This document shows positions 30,108-39,163 of a DNA stretch of 64,000 bases, one piece after another. Positions within the stretch are counted from its first letter, which is position 1. The number at the start of each line of letters is the position of its first letter. The notes under the pieces are model-generated. The model was not told the DNA's origin and searched no databases. It saw only the letters and a list, made by a program, of their open reading frames with translations. The DNA is from Microbacterium sp. C5A9 (GTDB lineage: Bacteria; Actinomycetota; Actinomycetes; Actinomycetales; Microbacteriaceae). A program made the position numbers and the translations under genes. Where the stretch lies: assembly GCF_022627955.1 (NCBI RefSeq), contig NZ_JABXGD010000001.1, forward strand, positions 248,001 to 312,000. The letters are read 5' to 3'.

Positions 30108-32492
30108 ATGACCGCTCACGACCTGATTCTCCATACGCCCGCAACTGCGTGGACGCAGGCGCTTCCCCTCGGGAACGGGCATATCGGCGCGATGGTCCAC
30201 GCCGCTGAACGAGAGTTGCGTCTGCAACTCAACGATGACACAGCTTGGTCGGGTTCGCCCGCGTCGAATCACTGTGACCCGGTGATCTCCCCCCACGATG
30301 CGATCGATACGGTCGACCGTGCGCGCACCGCGGCTCTCGCCGGCGACTACGTCGACGCGGCGGCGGCCGTGCAGCGTCTGCAGCATCGCCACACGCAGAG
30401 TTACCTCCCGTTCGCGGACGTCGACGTCGTGTTCGGCGCAGACCGCGAGGATCCGGTGTCGTTCCATCGACGCCTGGATCTCGCCCGCGCTCATCACCTG
30501 ACTCGCACGGAATGGCCGGACCTCGTCGTCGAGCAGCGCACGTACGTCAGCGCTCCGCACGACGTGCTGGTGCACGAGATCTCGACCAGTGCGCCCACCG
30601 ACGTGGTCTTCGCCATCAGCTCGATGCTTCAGGTGCTCGATGCGTCGCACAGCGACGACGGTGGTCGGCTTCTCGTGCGCATGCCGAGCGACGTCACACC
30701 GTCGCATGACTCTGCAGAGGAGGGAGTGGCCTATACGGACGACCCGCACCTCGAGGGTGCCGCCGCCTTTCGGCTCATTCATGACGGGAGTGCGAGCTAT
30801 TCCGCCGATGGAAGCAGCGTCTTCGCAACGGTCAGGGGTGCTCGTACCATCACGGTCGTGTACTCATCGGCGACCACGTTCGAGGGCATAGGGAGGATGC
30901 CTCGGGGGACCGCTCAGGGCGCTGGGGACACCGCCGAGTCGCGCGTGCAGTCAGCGATATCCGACGGCGTCGACCACGTCGTCCAGCAGCAGATCGCGGA
31001 CCACGGGGAACTCTACGAGCGCGTGGAGCTCCAGCTCGGGACCTCGACGCCGCTGCCGCTCGACGCCCGGCTGGAATCCGTCAACGCGCACGCCGTCGCC
31101 GACATCTCGGGCGATCCGGAACTGGCGGCCCTGATGTTCCACTACGGGCGCTACCTCCTGATCTCGTCGTCGCGTCCCGGTACGCTCCCGGCCACGCTGC
31201 AGGGCATCTGGAACGATTCCCTTCGACCACCGTGGAGCTCCAACTACACGACGAACATCAACGTGCAGATGAACTACTGGGCGGCCGAGTCGGCGGCGAT
31301 GCCGGAGCTCGTCGAACCGTATCTCGACCTCATCGACGCGTTGGCGCGCGAGGGGGAGCGCACGGCGACCGACCTCTACGGTCTTCCCGGCTGGACCGCT
31401 CATCACAACACCGATGCATGGGCGTACACGCGCCCGGTCGGCGGGGGCAGGCACAACCCCAAGTGGGCCTTCTGGCCGCTCGCAGGCCTCTGGCTCAGCC
31501 GGCAGTACACCGACAGCGCGCGCTACCGCGGAGCAGACCGTGCACTTCTCGAGCGCGCCTACCCGGTGCTGCGTTCGGGCGCGGAGTTCGCACTCGCGTG
31601 GCTCGTGGAGACCGAGACCGGCGAGCTCGCGACGGCACCGTCGACGTCGCCGGAGAACGACTTCCGCACGCCGGACGGCGAGATCGGTGAGGTCGCGGTC
31701 AGCTCCACCCTCGACATCTCGCTGATCGGCGACCACCTGCACGCGCTCGTCGAGACGGCGGAGGCGCTCGGGATCCGGGACGACCTCGTCGTGGAGCGTG
31801 CTCGCCGGACGGCTGACCGGCTGCCGGGCATTCCCCTCGGGCCGTCCGGTGCTGTGCAGGAGTGGCGCGACGTCTTCGAGCAGGTGGACCCGCACCACCG
31901 GCACCTGTCTCCGTTGCTCTTCCTCTACCCCGGCGACGGTCCCGTCTCGGATGACCTGGCCGCCGCGGCGACCGCATTCCTCGACGAACGCGAAGACGAG
32001 TCGACCGGGTGGTCTCTCGCCTGGAAGCTCGCGCTGCGGGCACGGCTGCACGATGCCGAGCGGATCGACGATCTGCTGGCTCTCGTCTTCCGTGACATGA
32101 GCATCGATCGGGGAGCCTGGGTCGGCGGCGTCTACCCGAACCTTCTCGCCGCGCACCCACCGTTCCAGATCGACGGGAACTTCGGGTATGTCGCGGGGAT
32201 CGCTGAGGCGCTCCTGCAATCGCACCGTGGCGAGATCGAACTGCTGCCGGCACTCCCGCGCTCGTTCGGCGACGGATCCGTCGAGGGACTCATCGCCCGT
32301 CCCGGCATCCGCGTCGACATCTCGTGGACCGTCGTCGACGAACAGGTTCAGCTGACCCGCGCGGGGCTGACCGCCCTCAACGAGGGCGCACTCGGCGCGC
32401 ACATCACGCGTTTCGCGGATCGTCGACGTCCGGTGACCCTCTCCTCGGTCGGCGCCCGCGTCGACATCGACATCCGCGACCTTCACTCGTGA
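30108..32492 (+). CDS. GH95 alpha-L-fucosidase, cytoplasmic
   Basis: Predicted 794 residues. ATG 30108 has GGAG 10 nt upstream. GH95 enzymes hydrolyse terminal fucose, typically alpha-1,2-linked, by inversion. N-terminal beta domain: WTQALPLGNGHIGAMVHA and LQLNDDTAWSGSP. Catalytic (alpha/alpha)6 barrel: TLQGIWNDSLRPPWSSNYTTNINVQMNYW (with the conserved N-I-N), HNTDAWAY, STSPENDF (Glu about residue 515, the acid position) and HRHLSPLLFLYPG. QIDGNFGYVAGIAEALLQS and RPGIRVDISW close the fold. There is no signal peptide, so the substrate must be imported, which fits the adjacent transporter. First gene of a run GH95-MDR-AKR-lactonase-SDR-aldolase-kinase. Confidence 0.95.
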   Translation: MTAHDLILHTPATAWTQALPLGNGHIGAMVHAAERELRLQLNDDTAWSGSPASNHCDPVISPHDAIDTVDRARTAALAGDYVDAAAAVQRLQHRHTQSYLPFADVDVVFGADREDPVSFHRRLDLARAHHLTRTEWPDLVVEQRTYVSAPHDVLVHEISTSAPTDVVFAISSMLQVLDASHSDDGGRLLVRMPSDVTPSHDSAEEGVAYTDDPHLEGAAAFRLIHDGSASYSADGSSVFATVRGARTITVVYSSATTFEGIGRMPRGTAQGAGDTAESRVQSAISDGVDHVVQQQIADHGELYERVELQLGTSTPLPLDARLESVNAHAVADISGDPELAALMFHYGRYLLISSSRPGTLPATLQGIWNDSLRPPWSSNYTTNINVQMNYWAAESAAMPELVEPYLDLIDALAREGERTATDLYGLPGWTAHHNTDAWAYTRPVGGGRHNPKWAFWPLAGLWLSRQYTDSARYRGADRALLERAYPVLRSGAEFALAWLVETETGELATAPSTSPENDFRTPDGEIGEVAVSSTLDISLIGDHLHALVETAEALGIRDDLVVERARRTADRLPGIPLGPSGAVQEWRDVFEQVDPHHRHLSPLLFLYPGDGPVSDDLAAAATAFLDEREDESTGWSLAWKLALRARLHDAERIDDLLALVFRDMSIDRGAWVGGVYPNLLAAHPPFQIDGNFGYVAGIAEALLQSHRGEIELLPALPRSFGDGSVEGLIARPGIRVDISWTVVDEQVQLTRAGLTALNEGALGAHITRFADRRRPVTLSSVGARVDIDIRDLHS

Positions 32493-32533
32493 CGCGACGC
32501 GTCACCCGTCACCTCCTCTGAAAGGAGCAGCGC

Positions 32534-33556
32534 ATGCGCGCCGCACAGTACACCGGCAACGGGTCCATCGAGACCGTCGAGACCGCCGAGGCCGCGCCCG
32601 GAGCCGGCGAGGTCCGCATCCGTGTGGCCTACACCGGCATCTGCGGGACCGACCTGCACATCCTGCACGGGAACATGGATCACCGGGTCACCGTCCCGCA
32701 GTCGATCGGCCATGAGATGAGCGGCACGGTGGATGCCGTCGGCGACGGCGTCGACGGAGTGACGCCGGGGCAGGCCGTGACCGTCATGCCCCTCGTCTGG
32801 TGCGGGGACTGCCCTGCCTGCCGGGCGGGCAACTCGCACATCTGCCAGAACCTGGACTTCGTCGGCATCGAGACGCCGGGGGCTCTTCAGGAGCTGTGGA
32901 ATGTTCCGGCATCGGTCGTCATCCCGATTCCCGACGGCGTCTCCCTCGCCCATGCGGCGTTGGTCGAGCCGCTCGCTGTCGCCGCGCACGACGTCCGCCG
33001 TGCACGCCTCGTCGCCGGCGAGACGGCACTCGTCATCGGGGGAGGACCCATCGGCCAGCTGATCGCGCTGGTGGCCGCTCGTACCGGCGCGAGGGTCATC
33101 GTCGCGGAGCCGAACGCCGACCGTCGGGCCCTCGCCGCAGCCAACGGCGCGCACGTCGTCGATCCGATCTCCGAGAACCTCGGCGACATCGTCCAGGAAC
33201 TCACCGCGGGAGCGGGCGCCGATGTCGTCTTCGAGGTGGCGGGGATCCCCGCGACGGCGCTCGACGCCACCGCTCACGCGAAGGTCCGCGGACGTCTGGT
33301 GATGGTCGCGATCCACCCGAAGCCGGTCCTCATCGACCTCCAGCGGGTCTTCTGGCGGGAGCTCGAGATCCTCGGTGCTCGCGTGTACGAGCGGGAGGAC
33401 TTCGAGCGCGCCATCGACCTCATCGCCGCCGGTGAGATCCCCGCTGACACGCTCATCACCGACATCGTCCCGCTCGAACAGACGCTCCAGGCCTTCGAGT
33501 CGCTGGGCAACGCCCAGGCGATGAAGGTGCTCGTCGACGTGCGCGCGCACGGCTGA
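32534..33556 (+). CDS. Zinc-dependent alcohol dehydrogenase (MDR family)
   Basis: Predicted 340 residues. GAAAGGAG lies 7 nt before the ATG. Catalytic zinc ligands C37 (GICGTD), H60-E61 (IGHEM); structural zinc cysteines C90, C93, C96 and C104 (CGDCPACRAGNSHIC). NAD-binding motif ALVIGGGPIGQL near residue 170. The overall pattern is that of sorbitol/threonine/2,3-butanediol dehydrogenases. In this pathway it could oxidise a sugar or sugar acid, or reduce L-lactaldehyde; sequence alone does not decide. It lies 41 bp after GH95 and 5 bp before the AKR gene. Confidence 0.9.
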   Translation: MRAAQYTGNGSIETVETAEAAPGAGEVRIRVAYTGICGTDLHILHGNMDHRVTVPQSIGHEMSGTVDAVGDGVDGVTPGQAVTVMPLVWCGDCPACRAGNSHICQNLDFVGIETPGALQELWNVPASVVIPIPDGVSLAHAALVEPLAVAAHDVRRARLVAGETALVIGGGPIGQLIALVAARTGARVIVAEPNADRRALAAANGAHVVDPISENLGDIVQELTAGAGADVVFEVAGIPATALDATAHAKVRGRLVMVAIHPKPVLIDLQRVFWRELEILGARVYEREDFERAIDLIAAGEIPADTLITDIVPLEQTLQAFESLGNAQAMKVLVDVRAHG

Positions 33557-33561
33557 TCCGC

Positions 33562-34530
33562 ATGGTGACCGTACCTGCTCTCGGGCTGGGAACCTCGCAG
33601 CTCGGCAACCTCGGTCGTGCCGTCTCCGATGACGACGCGGAGGCGGTGATCACCGCCGCCTGGGACGGCGGCATCCGCTACTTCGACACGGCCCCGCATT
33701 ATGGGCTCGGTCTCTCGGAGACACGCGTCGGCCGTCTGCTCCGGGACCACCCGCGCGACGAATGGGTCCTCTCCACGAAGGTGGGCCGCGTCCTGGTGCC
33801 GAGTCCGGACACCGCCCACCAGCGTGACGACGAAGGGTTCGATGTTCCGGCGGTCCTCCGACGCGAACGCGACTACTCCGCCGACGGGGCTCGTCGATCC
33901 ATCGACGACAGCCTTGAGCGCCTCGGCGTGGATCGCATCGACATCGCCTACGTCCACGACCCGGACGAGCACGGGGAGCAGGCGAGCAGGGAAGCCATTC
34001 CTGCACTCCTACGCCTCCGCGACGAGGGGGTCATCGGTGCCGTCGGCGTGGGGATGAACGATTCGACCATGCTCGCCCGGTTCGTCACCGAGTGCGATAT
34101 CGACCTCGTGATGTGCGCCGGCCGGTTCACCCTGCTCGAGCAGCCGGCGCTCCGCGATCTCCTGCCCGCGGCGCAGTCGCGCGGGGTGGGCGTGGTCATC
34201 GCCGGTGTCTTCAACTCCGGGCTGCTCGCGACGCCCCGCCCCCGTTCCGGCGCGACGTACGACTACGCGGAAGCGGAGTCGGACCTCGTGCGACGTGCCA
34301 ACGACATCGCCGACATCTGCGAGCAGTACGGGACGACCCTGCCGGTGGCTGCCCAGGCGTTCCCGTGGCTGCACCCCGCTGTCCGGTCGGTGGTCGTCGG
34401 CTGCCGATCTGCCGCGCAGGTCCGGTCGGCGCTGGTCGCCGACGCGCATGCAGTTCCTTCCGATCTGTGGGAGGCGCTCGCGGCGGCAGGATTCGTGGCA
34501 CGGGAGCTCCTCCCGGAGAGCGCCCGGTGA
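33562..34530 (+). CDS. Aldo/keto reductase, L-fucose (D-threo-aldose) 1-dehydrogenase type
   Basis: Predicted 322 residues. AKR tetrad: D42 and Y47 (RYFDTAPHYGLGLSE), K73 (LSTKVGR), H132 (IAYVHDPDEH). The N-terminus PALGLGTSQLGNL and the RRSIDDSLERLGVDRIDI, GVGMNDSTML stretches place it with the D-threo-aldose 1-dehydrogenase/L-fucose dehydrogenase group, which oxidises L-fucose (and often other aldoses, including galactose-like sugars) to the lactone. This is the logical first catabolic step after GH95. Its stop overlaps the lactonase start (GTGA). Confidence 0.85.
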   Translation: MVTVPALGLGTSQLGNLGRAVSDDDAEAVITAAWDGGIRYFDTAPHYGLGLSETRVGRLLRDHPRDEWVLSTKVGRVLVPSPDTAHQRDDEGFDVPAVLRRERDYSADGARRSIDDSLERLGVDRIDIAYVHDPDEHGEQASREAIPALLRLRDEGVIGAVGVGMNDSTMLARFVTECDIDLVMCAGRFTLLEQPALRDLLPAAQSRGVGVVIAGVFNSGLLATPRPRSGATYDYAEAESDLVRRANDIADICEQYGTTLPVAAQAFPWLHPAVRSVVVGCRSAAQVRSALVADAHAVPSDLWEALAAAGFVARELLPESAR

Positions 34531-35393
34531 CCGTCGTCGACGCACATCTGCACGTGTGGGATACGACGCGGAACAGACACCCGTGGTTGGACGACGAGCC
34601 CGACCTCCGCGCGCCGTTTCTGCCGCAGGACGTCGAATCGCAGCTCGTGACCCGAGCGGTGTTCGTGCAGGCCGACGCCGCCGACGGCCTCGAGGAGGCA
34701 CGGTGGGTGCAATCGCTCGCGCCGTCCTGGCCGCACCTGGCAGGCATCGTGGCCTTCGCGCCCGTCGAAGACCGAGCCGGACTCATCGACGCCCTGGATG
34801 CACTCGCCGACCTCGAGCACTTCGTCGGCGTTCGACGCCTCGTGCAGGACGAACCGCCCGGCTTCCTCACCAGCACCGGATTCGTCGAGGGGCTGCGGGA
34901 GCTCGCGCGACGAGACGTGCCGTTCGACGCCTGCGTCCGGTGGCATCAGCTCCCGGAACTGGTCGACGCGGTCGCGCAGGCCCCCGATGTGCAGATCGTT
35001 CTGGACCACCTCGGCAAGCCGCCGGTCGCTGCGGGCTACGACAGCGACGAACGGCGGCGATGGAGCACTGCGCTGCGTGCCCTCGCTCAGCATCCGAACG
35101 TGTCCGCCAAACTCTCCGGACTCGCACCGGAGGCCCGACCCCAGGGTCCCCTCTTCGCGCAGGTGGAGCCTTTCGTGCGCGAGGCGCTCGACCTGTTCGG
35201 GCCGCACAGAATGCTCGCGGGCAGCGACTTCCCGGTGTCGGCCGCAACCGATCACCACCTCGAGTACGACCGGTGGTTCGAGTGGATCCGGGACGATCTG
35301 GGATTCGACGACAGCGAACGATCCCTCGTGCTCCACGACAATGCCGAGCGGATCTACACGCTCGCGCCGGTCGATCGACCGGCGCCCCGATGA
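34527..35393 (+). CDS. Amidohydrolase-family sugar lactonase (COG3618, L-fuconolactonase-like)
   Basis: Predicted 288 residues; GTG 34527 overlaps the preceding stop. TIM-barrel metal hydrolase: VDAHLHVWD with H7-x-H9, a MVQADAADGL-like AVFVQADAADG, HFVGVRRLVQDEPPGF, QIVLDHLGKPP and MLAGSDFPVSA with the late Asp. These are the marks of COG3618 lactonases acting on L-fucono-, L-rhamnono- or galactono-lactone. It supplies L-fuconate to the dehydratase. It lies directly after the dehydrogenase, consistent with lactone hydrolysis. Confidence 0.88.
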   Translation: MTVVDAHLHVWDTTRNRHPWLDDEPDLRAPFLPQDVESQLVTRAVFVQADAADGLEEARWVQSLAPSWPHLAGIVAFAPVEDRAGLIDALDALADLEHFVGVRRLVQDEPPGFLTSTGFVEGLRELARRDVPFDACVRWHQLPELVDAVAQAPDVQIVLDHLGKPPVAAGYDSDERRRWSTALRALAQHPNVSAKLSGLAPEARPQGPLFAQVEPFVREALDLFGPHRMLAGSDFPVSAATDHHLEYDRWFEWIRDDLGFDDSERSLVLHDNAERIYTLAPVDRPAPR

Positions 35394-35406
35394 CAGAGGA
35401 GAACAT

Positions 35407-36165
35407 ATGACAACCGCGATCTTCGACCTCACCGGCCTCACCGCCGTCGTGACGGGAGCGCGCCGAGGGATCGGCTTCGCCATGGCCGAATCCCTCGCGG
35501 CCGCCGGAGCAGACATCATCGCCGCATCCGCGAGTCAGGAGGCGGACGGCGGTGCCATCGGTCGCCGAGTCCGGGACCTCGGACGACGGTTCGAGGGCCA
35601 TGCCGTCGACTTCCGCGACCGCGACGCCGTCATCGACTTCGCGGATTCCGTCGCCGACCGCGCCGACATCCTCGTCAACAACGCCGGGACGATCCGTCGT
35701 GCTCCGGCGGCCGAGCATCCCCTCGAGTGGTGGGACGAGGTCATCGACGTCAACCTGACCAGCCCGTTCATCCTCTCTCAGCGGGTCGGCGCGTCGATGG
35801 TCGGGCGGGGCGGCGGCCGGATCATCTTCACCGCGAGCCTGCTCACCTTCCAGGGTGGGATCAACGTTCCCGGCTACGCCGCCGCCAAGTCGGGGATCGC
35901 CGGGGTCGTGAAGGCACTCGCCAACGAGTGGGCGCCGGCCGGCGTGACCGTGAACGGCATCGCTCCGGGATACATCGCCACCGACAACACGGAGGCTCTC
36001 CGCGAAGACCCTGACCGGTCGGCGTCGATCCTCTCGCGGATCCCCGCCGGACGGTGGGGGCGCCCCGAGGATCTGGGCGGCGCCACGGTGTTCCTCGCCA
36101 GCCCCGCCGCGGCCTACGTCACCGGCGTGATCCTCCCCGTCGACGGTGGATGGCTCGGACGATGA
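35407..36165 (+). CDS. KduD-like short-chain dehydrogenase
   Basis: Predicted 252 residues; AGAGGAG precedes ATG 35407. SDR motifs TGARRGIG (16-23), NNAG (91-94), S144, Y157-x-x-x-K161. It strongly resembles KduD, 2-dehydro-3-deoxy-D-gluconate 5-dehydrogenase, especially at the end: ANEWAPAGVTVNGIAPGYIATDNTEALR, ILSRIPAGRWGRPEDL and VDGGWLGR. In this locus it may oxidise 2-keto-3-deoxy-L-fuconate, as known for SDRs in other fucose pathways, or act on a KDG-like intermediate. Its stop overlaps the aldolase start (ATGA). Confidence 0.87.
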   Translation: MTTAIFDLTGLTAVVTGARRGIGFAMAESLAAAGADIIAASASQEADGGAIGRRVRDLGRRFEGHAVDFRDRDAVIDFADSVADRADILVNNAGTIRRAPAAEHPLEWWDEVIDVNLTSPFILSQRVGASMVGRGGGRIIFTASLLTFQGGINVPGYAAAKSGIAGVVKALANEWAPAGVTVNGIAPGYIATDNTEALREDPDRSASILSRIPAGRWGRPEDLGGATVFLASPAAAYVTGVILPVDGGWLGR

Positions 36166-36764
36166 ACGAGCTCTTCGCCCAGCGCATCGTCCCGCTCGCG
36201 TCCATCGCGGATCCGGCGCATGTCCAGGCCATCGGAGACGGCCTGGTCGACGGCGGTCTGCCCGTCGTCGAGGTGGCGCTTCGGGGATCTCACGGCGCAC
36301 CGGCTCTCGCGGCCCTCGCCGCCCGCGGCGACCTCCTCGTCGGAGCGGGAACCGTGCTGTCCGTCGAGCAGGCGAGGGGAGCGCTCGATGCGGGTGCGGC
36401 CTTCGTCGTCACGCCGGGGCTCGACGCCGAGGTCGTCCGGTATGTCACCGGCGCCGGCGTACCCGTGGTGCCAGGGGTGCTGACGCCCACCGAGGTGCAG
36501 GCGGCGGTGACGCTCGGTCTCGACCGGCTCAAGCTCTTCCCCGCAGGTGTCTTCGGCGGACTCGCACTGCTCGACGCCTACAGGGACGTGTACCGCTCCG
36601 TGCGGTTCATGCCCTCCGGCGGAGTCCGCCAGGACAACCTCGCCGAGCACCTCGCGCATCCTTCCGTCTTCGCCGCGAGTGGAAGCTGGATCACCGCAGC
36701 CGCCGGCGACGGTCGGGAGGCTGTCGCCGAGCGCGCCCGCGCGGCGCGGGAAGCGGCCGGATGA
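36162..36764 (+). CDS. KDPG/KDPGal-type aldolase (Eda/DgoA family)
   Basis: Predicted 200 residues, usual Eda length. Class I aldolase residues: E37 (VVEVALRG), T64 (GAGTVL), P85 (VVTPG) and Schiff-base lysine K124 (RLKLFPAGV). Phosphate-site Gly-Ser strings SGGV and ASGSWI are present. Cleaves a 2-keto-3-deoxy acid (phosphate) to pyruvate and an aldehyde (phosphate). It overlaps the SDR before and the kinase after (ATGA both). Whether the true substrate is phosphorylated is discussed in the findings. Confidence 0.92.
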   Translation: MNELFAQRIVPLASIADPAHVQAIGDGLVDGGLPVVEVALRGSHGAPALAALAARGDLLVGAGTVLSVEQARGALDAGAAFVVTPGLDAEVVRYVTGAGVPVVPGVLTPTEVQAAVTLGLDRLKLFPAGVFGGLALLDAYRDVYRSVRFMPSGGVRQDNLAEHLAHPSVFAASGSWITAAAGDGREAVAERARAAREAAG

Positions 36765-37729
36765 GCGGCGAGATGCGCGGCCTCGATGTGCTCGCCGTCG
36801 GCGAGAGCCTCGGACTCGTGATGCCAGACACCGTCGGGCGTCTCGCGCACACCCGAGGGGCGCGAATCGGCTTCGGCGGTGCGGAGAGCAACGTCGCGAT
36901 CGGTGTCTCGCGGCTGGGCGGGACCGCCGGGTGGGCAGGGCGCCTCGGCGCCGACGGTCTCGGCGACCTCATCGCCCGCGAGCTGCGCGCCGAGGCCGTC
37001 CAGGTGCACGCGGTCGTCGACCCCGAGGCAGCCACCGCCGTGATGATCAAAGAACGGCCGAGAACAGGGGCGACCCGGGTCACCTATTACCGGTCCGTGC
37101 AGGCCGGGAGCAGGCTGACGGAGGCCGACATCCCCGACGGGCTCATCGAGAACTCGCGCATCCTGCATCTGACCGGGATCACCGCCGGGCTCGGCGAGCG
37201 TCCGCTCTCGGCACTCCACCGACTCATCGACCGCGCGCAGGCTGCGGGGACCACGGTGTCCTTCGACGTCAACCACCGGCCGTCGCTCTGGCAGCACGGT
37301 CGCGACGCGGCAGACGCGTATCGCACTCTGATCCGTCGATCCGACATCGTCTTCGCCGGCGATGACGAAGCACGTCTCGTGACGGGGAAGGACGATGCGA
37401 GCGAGCAGCGGGACGCCCTTCGGGACCTCGGACCCGCCTGCGTCGTCATCAAGCTCGGGGAGCGAGGAGCTGTCGCATCCGAGGGGGCCTCCGTCGTCAG
37501 TCGACCCGCGGTGCGGGTCGACGTCGTCGACACCGTCGGGGCCGGCGACGCGTTCGTCGCGGGGTGGCTGTCGGAGACGATAGCCGGGGCGGACCTCGAG
37601 ACGCGGACGCAGACGGCGGTGATCTGCGGCGCTCTCGCCTGCACGACGGAGGGGGACTGGGAAGCAGCCCCGACCCGCGCCGACATCACCGCGCTCGGGG
37701 CCGGCGATGCCGACCCGGTGCAACGCTGA
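36761..37729 (+). CDS. PfkB-family sugar kinase (2-keto-3-deoxygluconate kinase-like)
   Basis: Predicted 322 residues; ATG overlaps the aldolase stop. Ribokinase fold: VLAVGESLGLVMPDTVG, IGFGGAESNVAIGVSRLGG, the KDG-kinase-like TYYRSVQAGSRL, SFDVNHRPSLW, and DTVGAGDAFVAGW with anion-hole Gly and catalytic Asp near residue 263. Best matched to KdgK, which phosphorylates KDG at O6 before the Eda step. Last gene of the run; a strong terminator follows. Confidence 0.9.
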   Translation: MSGEMRGLDVLAVGESLGLVMPDTVGRLAHTRGARIGFGGAESNVAIGVSRLGGTAGWAGRLGADGLGDLIARELRAEAVQVHAVVDPEAATAVMIKERPRTGATRVTYYRSVQAGSRLTEADIPDGLIENSRILHLTGITAGLGERPLSALHRLIDRAQAAGTTVSFDVNHRPSLWQHGRDAADAYRTLIRRSDIVFAGDDEARLVTGKDDASEQRDALRDLGPACVVIKLGERGAVASEGASVVSRPAVRVDVVDTVGAGDAFVAGWLSETIAGADLETRTQTAVICGALACTTEGDWEAAPTRADITALGAGDADPVQR

Positions 37730-37774
37730 TCGCGCCCGCGACGTCACCCTCGATCGGAGTCCGCCCTCACGCGC

Positions 37775-37813
37775 ACGACCCGCTCGGCCCGCGATCCGAG
37801 CCGAGCGGGTCGT
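37775..37813. terminator. Bidirectional terminator between kinase and second binding protein
   Basis: ACGACCCGCTCGG (37775-37787) pairs perfectly over 13 bp with CCGAGCGGGTCGT (37801-37813), loop 13 nt. It sits between convergent genes (stops 37729 and 37824). Confidence 0.8.
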
Positions 37814-37823
37814 CTGCGTCCGC

Positions 37824-39122
37824 TCACTGAGTGAGGATGACATCCATCTCGGTGAAGAACTGGTCGACGGCCTCGTCCACGGTGATCAGCCCGTATCCGA
37901 GCTCGAGCCCGAGCTGGCGGAACTTCTCCTCCAGAGAGCCGAATCCCACGATGGGAGCCGGCGGGGCGTCACCGAGGCGGTCGGCGATGGACGCTTCATA
38001 GTCGCGGATCATCTCGTCGAGTTCCCCCAGGGAGGCACCCTCGAGGGCGGTCTCCGAGGCAGGCAGGCCACGGTTCGTGCCGAAGATCTCGCCGACCTCA
38101 GGGCTGTTGACGAGGAAGTTCAGCAGCGTCACGGCCGCTTCGGGGTGCTTCGTGGTCGCGGCGACCGTGTGCAGCATCGACGGCTTCAGATACAGGTCTT
38201 TCGCTCCCTCGACCGTGACCGGAGGAGGGGACAGCTCGAACCTCGCTCCTTCTCCGAGGTTGGCGAGGAAGGACGCGCCGAAGTTGTCCCATCCGAGTTC
38301 GCTGCCGGTGAGGCGCGCGTCGAAGCCGCCGAGCGGATTGAGTTCATCGAGACGCTGTGACGGGATGGCGGCCCCGTCGCGGATGTCCTCACCGGACTCC
38401 CAGAACTCGGCGAGGCGCTCCTCATCGAACCCGGGTTCCCCGTCTTCGGTGAACAGCTCGCCTCCCTCGGCACGAAGCTGCAGTTCGAAGTTCTGGATGC
38501 GGCCGGTGAAGTCGTTCCCTCCGTACAGCGTCTCGCCCTGGGCCTGCGCAGCAGTGGCGAACTCCTCCATCCAGCTCCCGTAGTCCTGCCAATCTCCGCC
38601 TTCGAACTTCTCCACGCCGACCTCGGCGAGGAGGTCGGGGTTGGTGTACAGGCCCCAGGCGTTCGTCGAGGTGGGGACGGCATAGGTGACATCGTCGACG
38701 GCGCCGATGTCGAGGATGTTCTCGGCGAGCGGCTCCGTGTCGATGACGTCACCGAGATACGGTCCCAGGTCGAGGAGCAGGCCGTTCTGGGCGTACTGCC
38801 GGAGATAGGAGTAGTCGAACTGCATCACGTCGGGGAGCCCGCCGCCCGCGGCTTCGGTCTGACGCTTCTCCCAGAACTCCGGGAAGGTGAGGAACTGCGC
38901 GTTCACCGTGATGTTCGGGTACTCCTCGTTGAAGGCCGCGATGGCATCGACGTACAGGGCCGCACGCGTGTCGTTGCCCCAGAACGCGAAGTCCAGGTTC
39001 ACCTTCTCATCGGGGTCGTAGGTGGCGGCGGGTTCCGTGCTGCCGGACGAGCAGCCGGCCAGGAGGCCGATGCCGATCGCGGCGATGACGCTGACTCGGA
39101 GGGTGCGTGATCGTGTGAACAT
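37824..39122 (-). CDS. Second sugar-binding lipoprotein (family 1), orphan
   Basis: Predicted 432 residues. AAAGGAC lies 5 nt before ATG 39122. Lipobox LLAGC with Cys24. Family 1 pattern: VNLDFAFWGNDTRAALYVDAIAAFNEEYPNITVNAQFLTF, DVMQFDYSYLRQYAQNGLLLDL, YAVPTSTNAWGLYTNPDLL, KPSMLHTVAATTKHPEAAVTLLNFLV. No permease or ATPase genes adjoin it. It is divergent from the giant secreted enzyme, and two operator copies lie between them, so it belongs to the same regulon and may feed the permeases at 25979/26899 with a different oligosaccharide. Sequence identity to the first binding protein looks low by eye. Confidence 0.92.
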   Translation of the reverse strand: MFTRSRTLRVSVIAAIGIGLLAGCSSGSTEPAATYDPDEKVNLDFAFWGNDTRAALYVDAIAAFNEEYPNITVNAQFLTFPEFWEKRQTEAAGGGLPDVMQFDYSYLRQYAQNGLLLDLGPYLGDVIDTEPLAENILDIGAVDDVTYAVPTSTNAWGLYTNPDLLAEVGVEKFEGGDWQDYGSWMEEFATAAQAQGETLYGGNDFTGRIQNFELQLRAEGGELFTEDGEPGFDEERLAEFWESGEDIRDGAAIPSQRLDELNPLGGFDARLTGSELGWDNFGASFLANLGEGARFELSPPPVTVEGAKDLYLKPSMLHTVAATTKHPEAAVTLLNFLVNSPEVGEIFGTNRGLPASETALEGASLGELDEMIRDYEASIADRLGDAPPAPIVGFGSLEEKFRQLGLELGYGLITVDEAVDQFFTEMDVILTQ

Positions 39123-39163
39123 CTTTGTCCTTTACTCGCGTGCTGACGATTGCCGGTGCAGTG

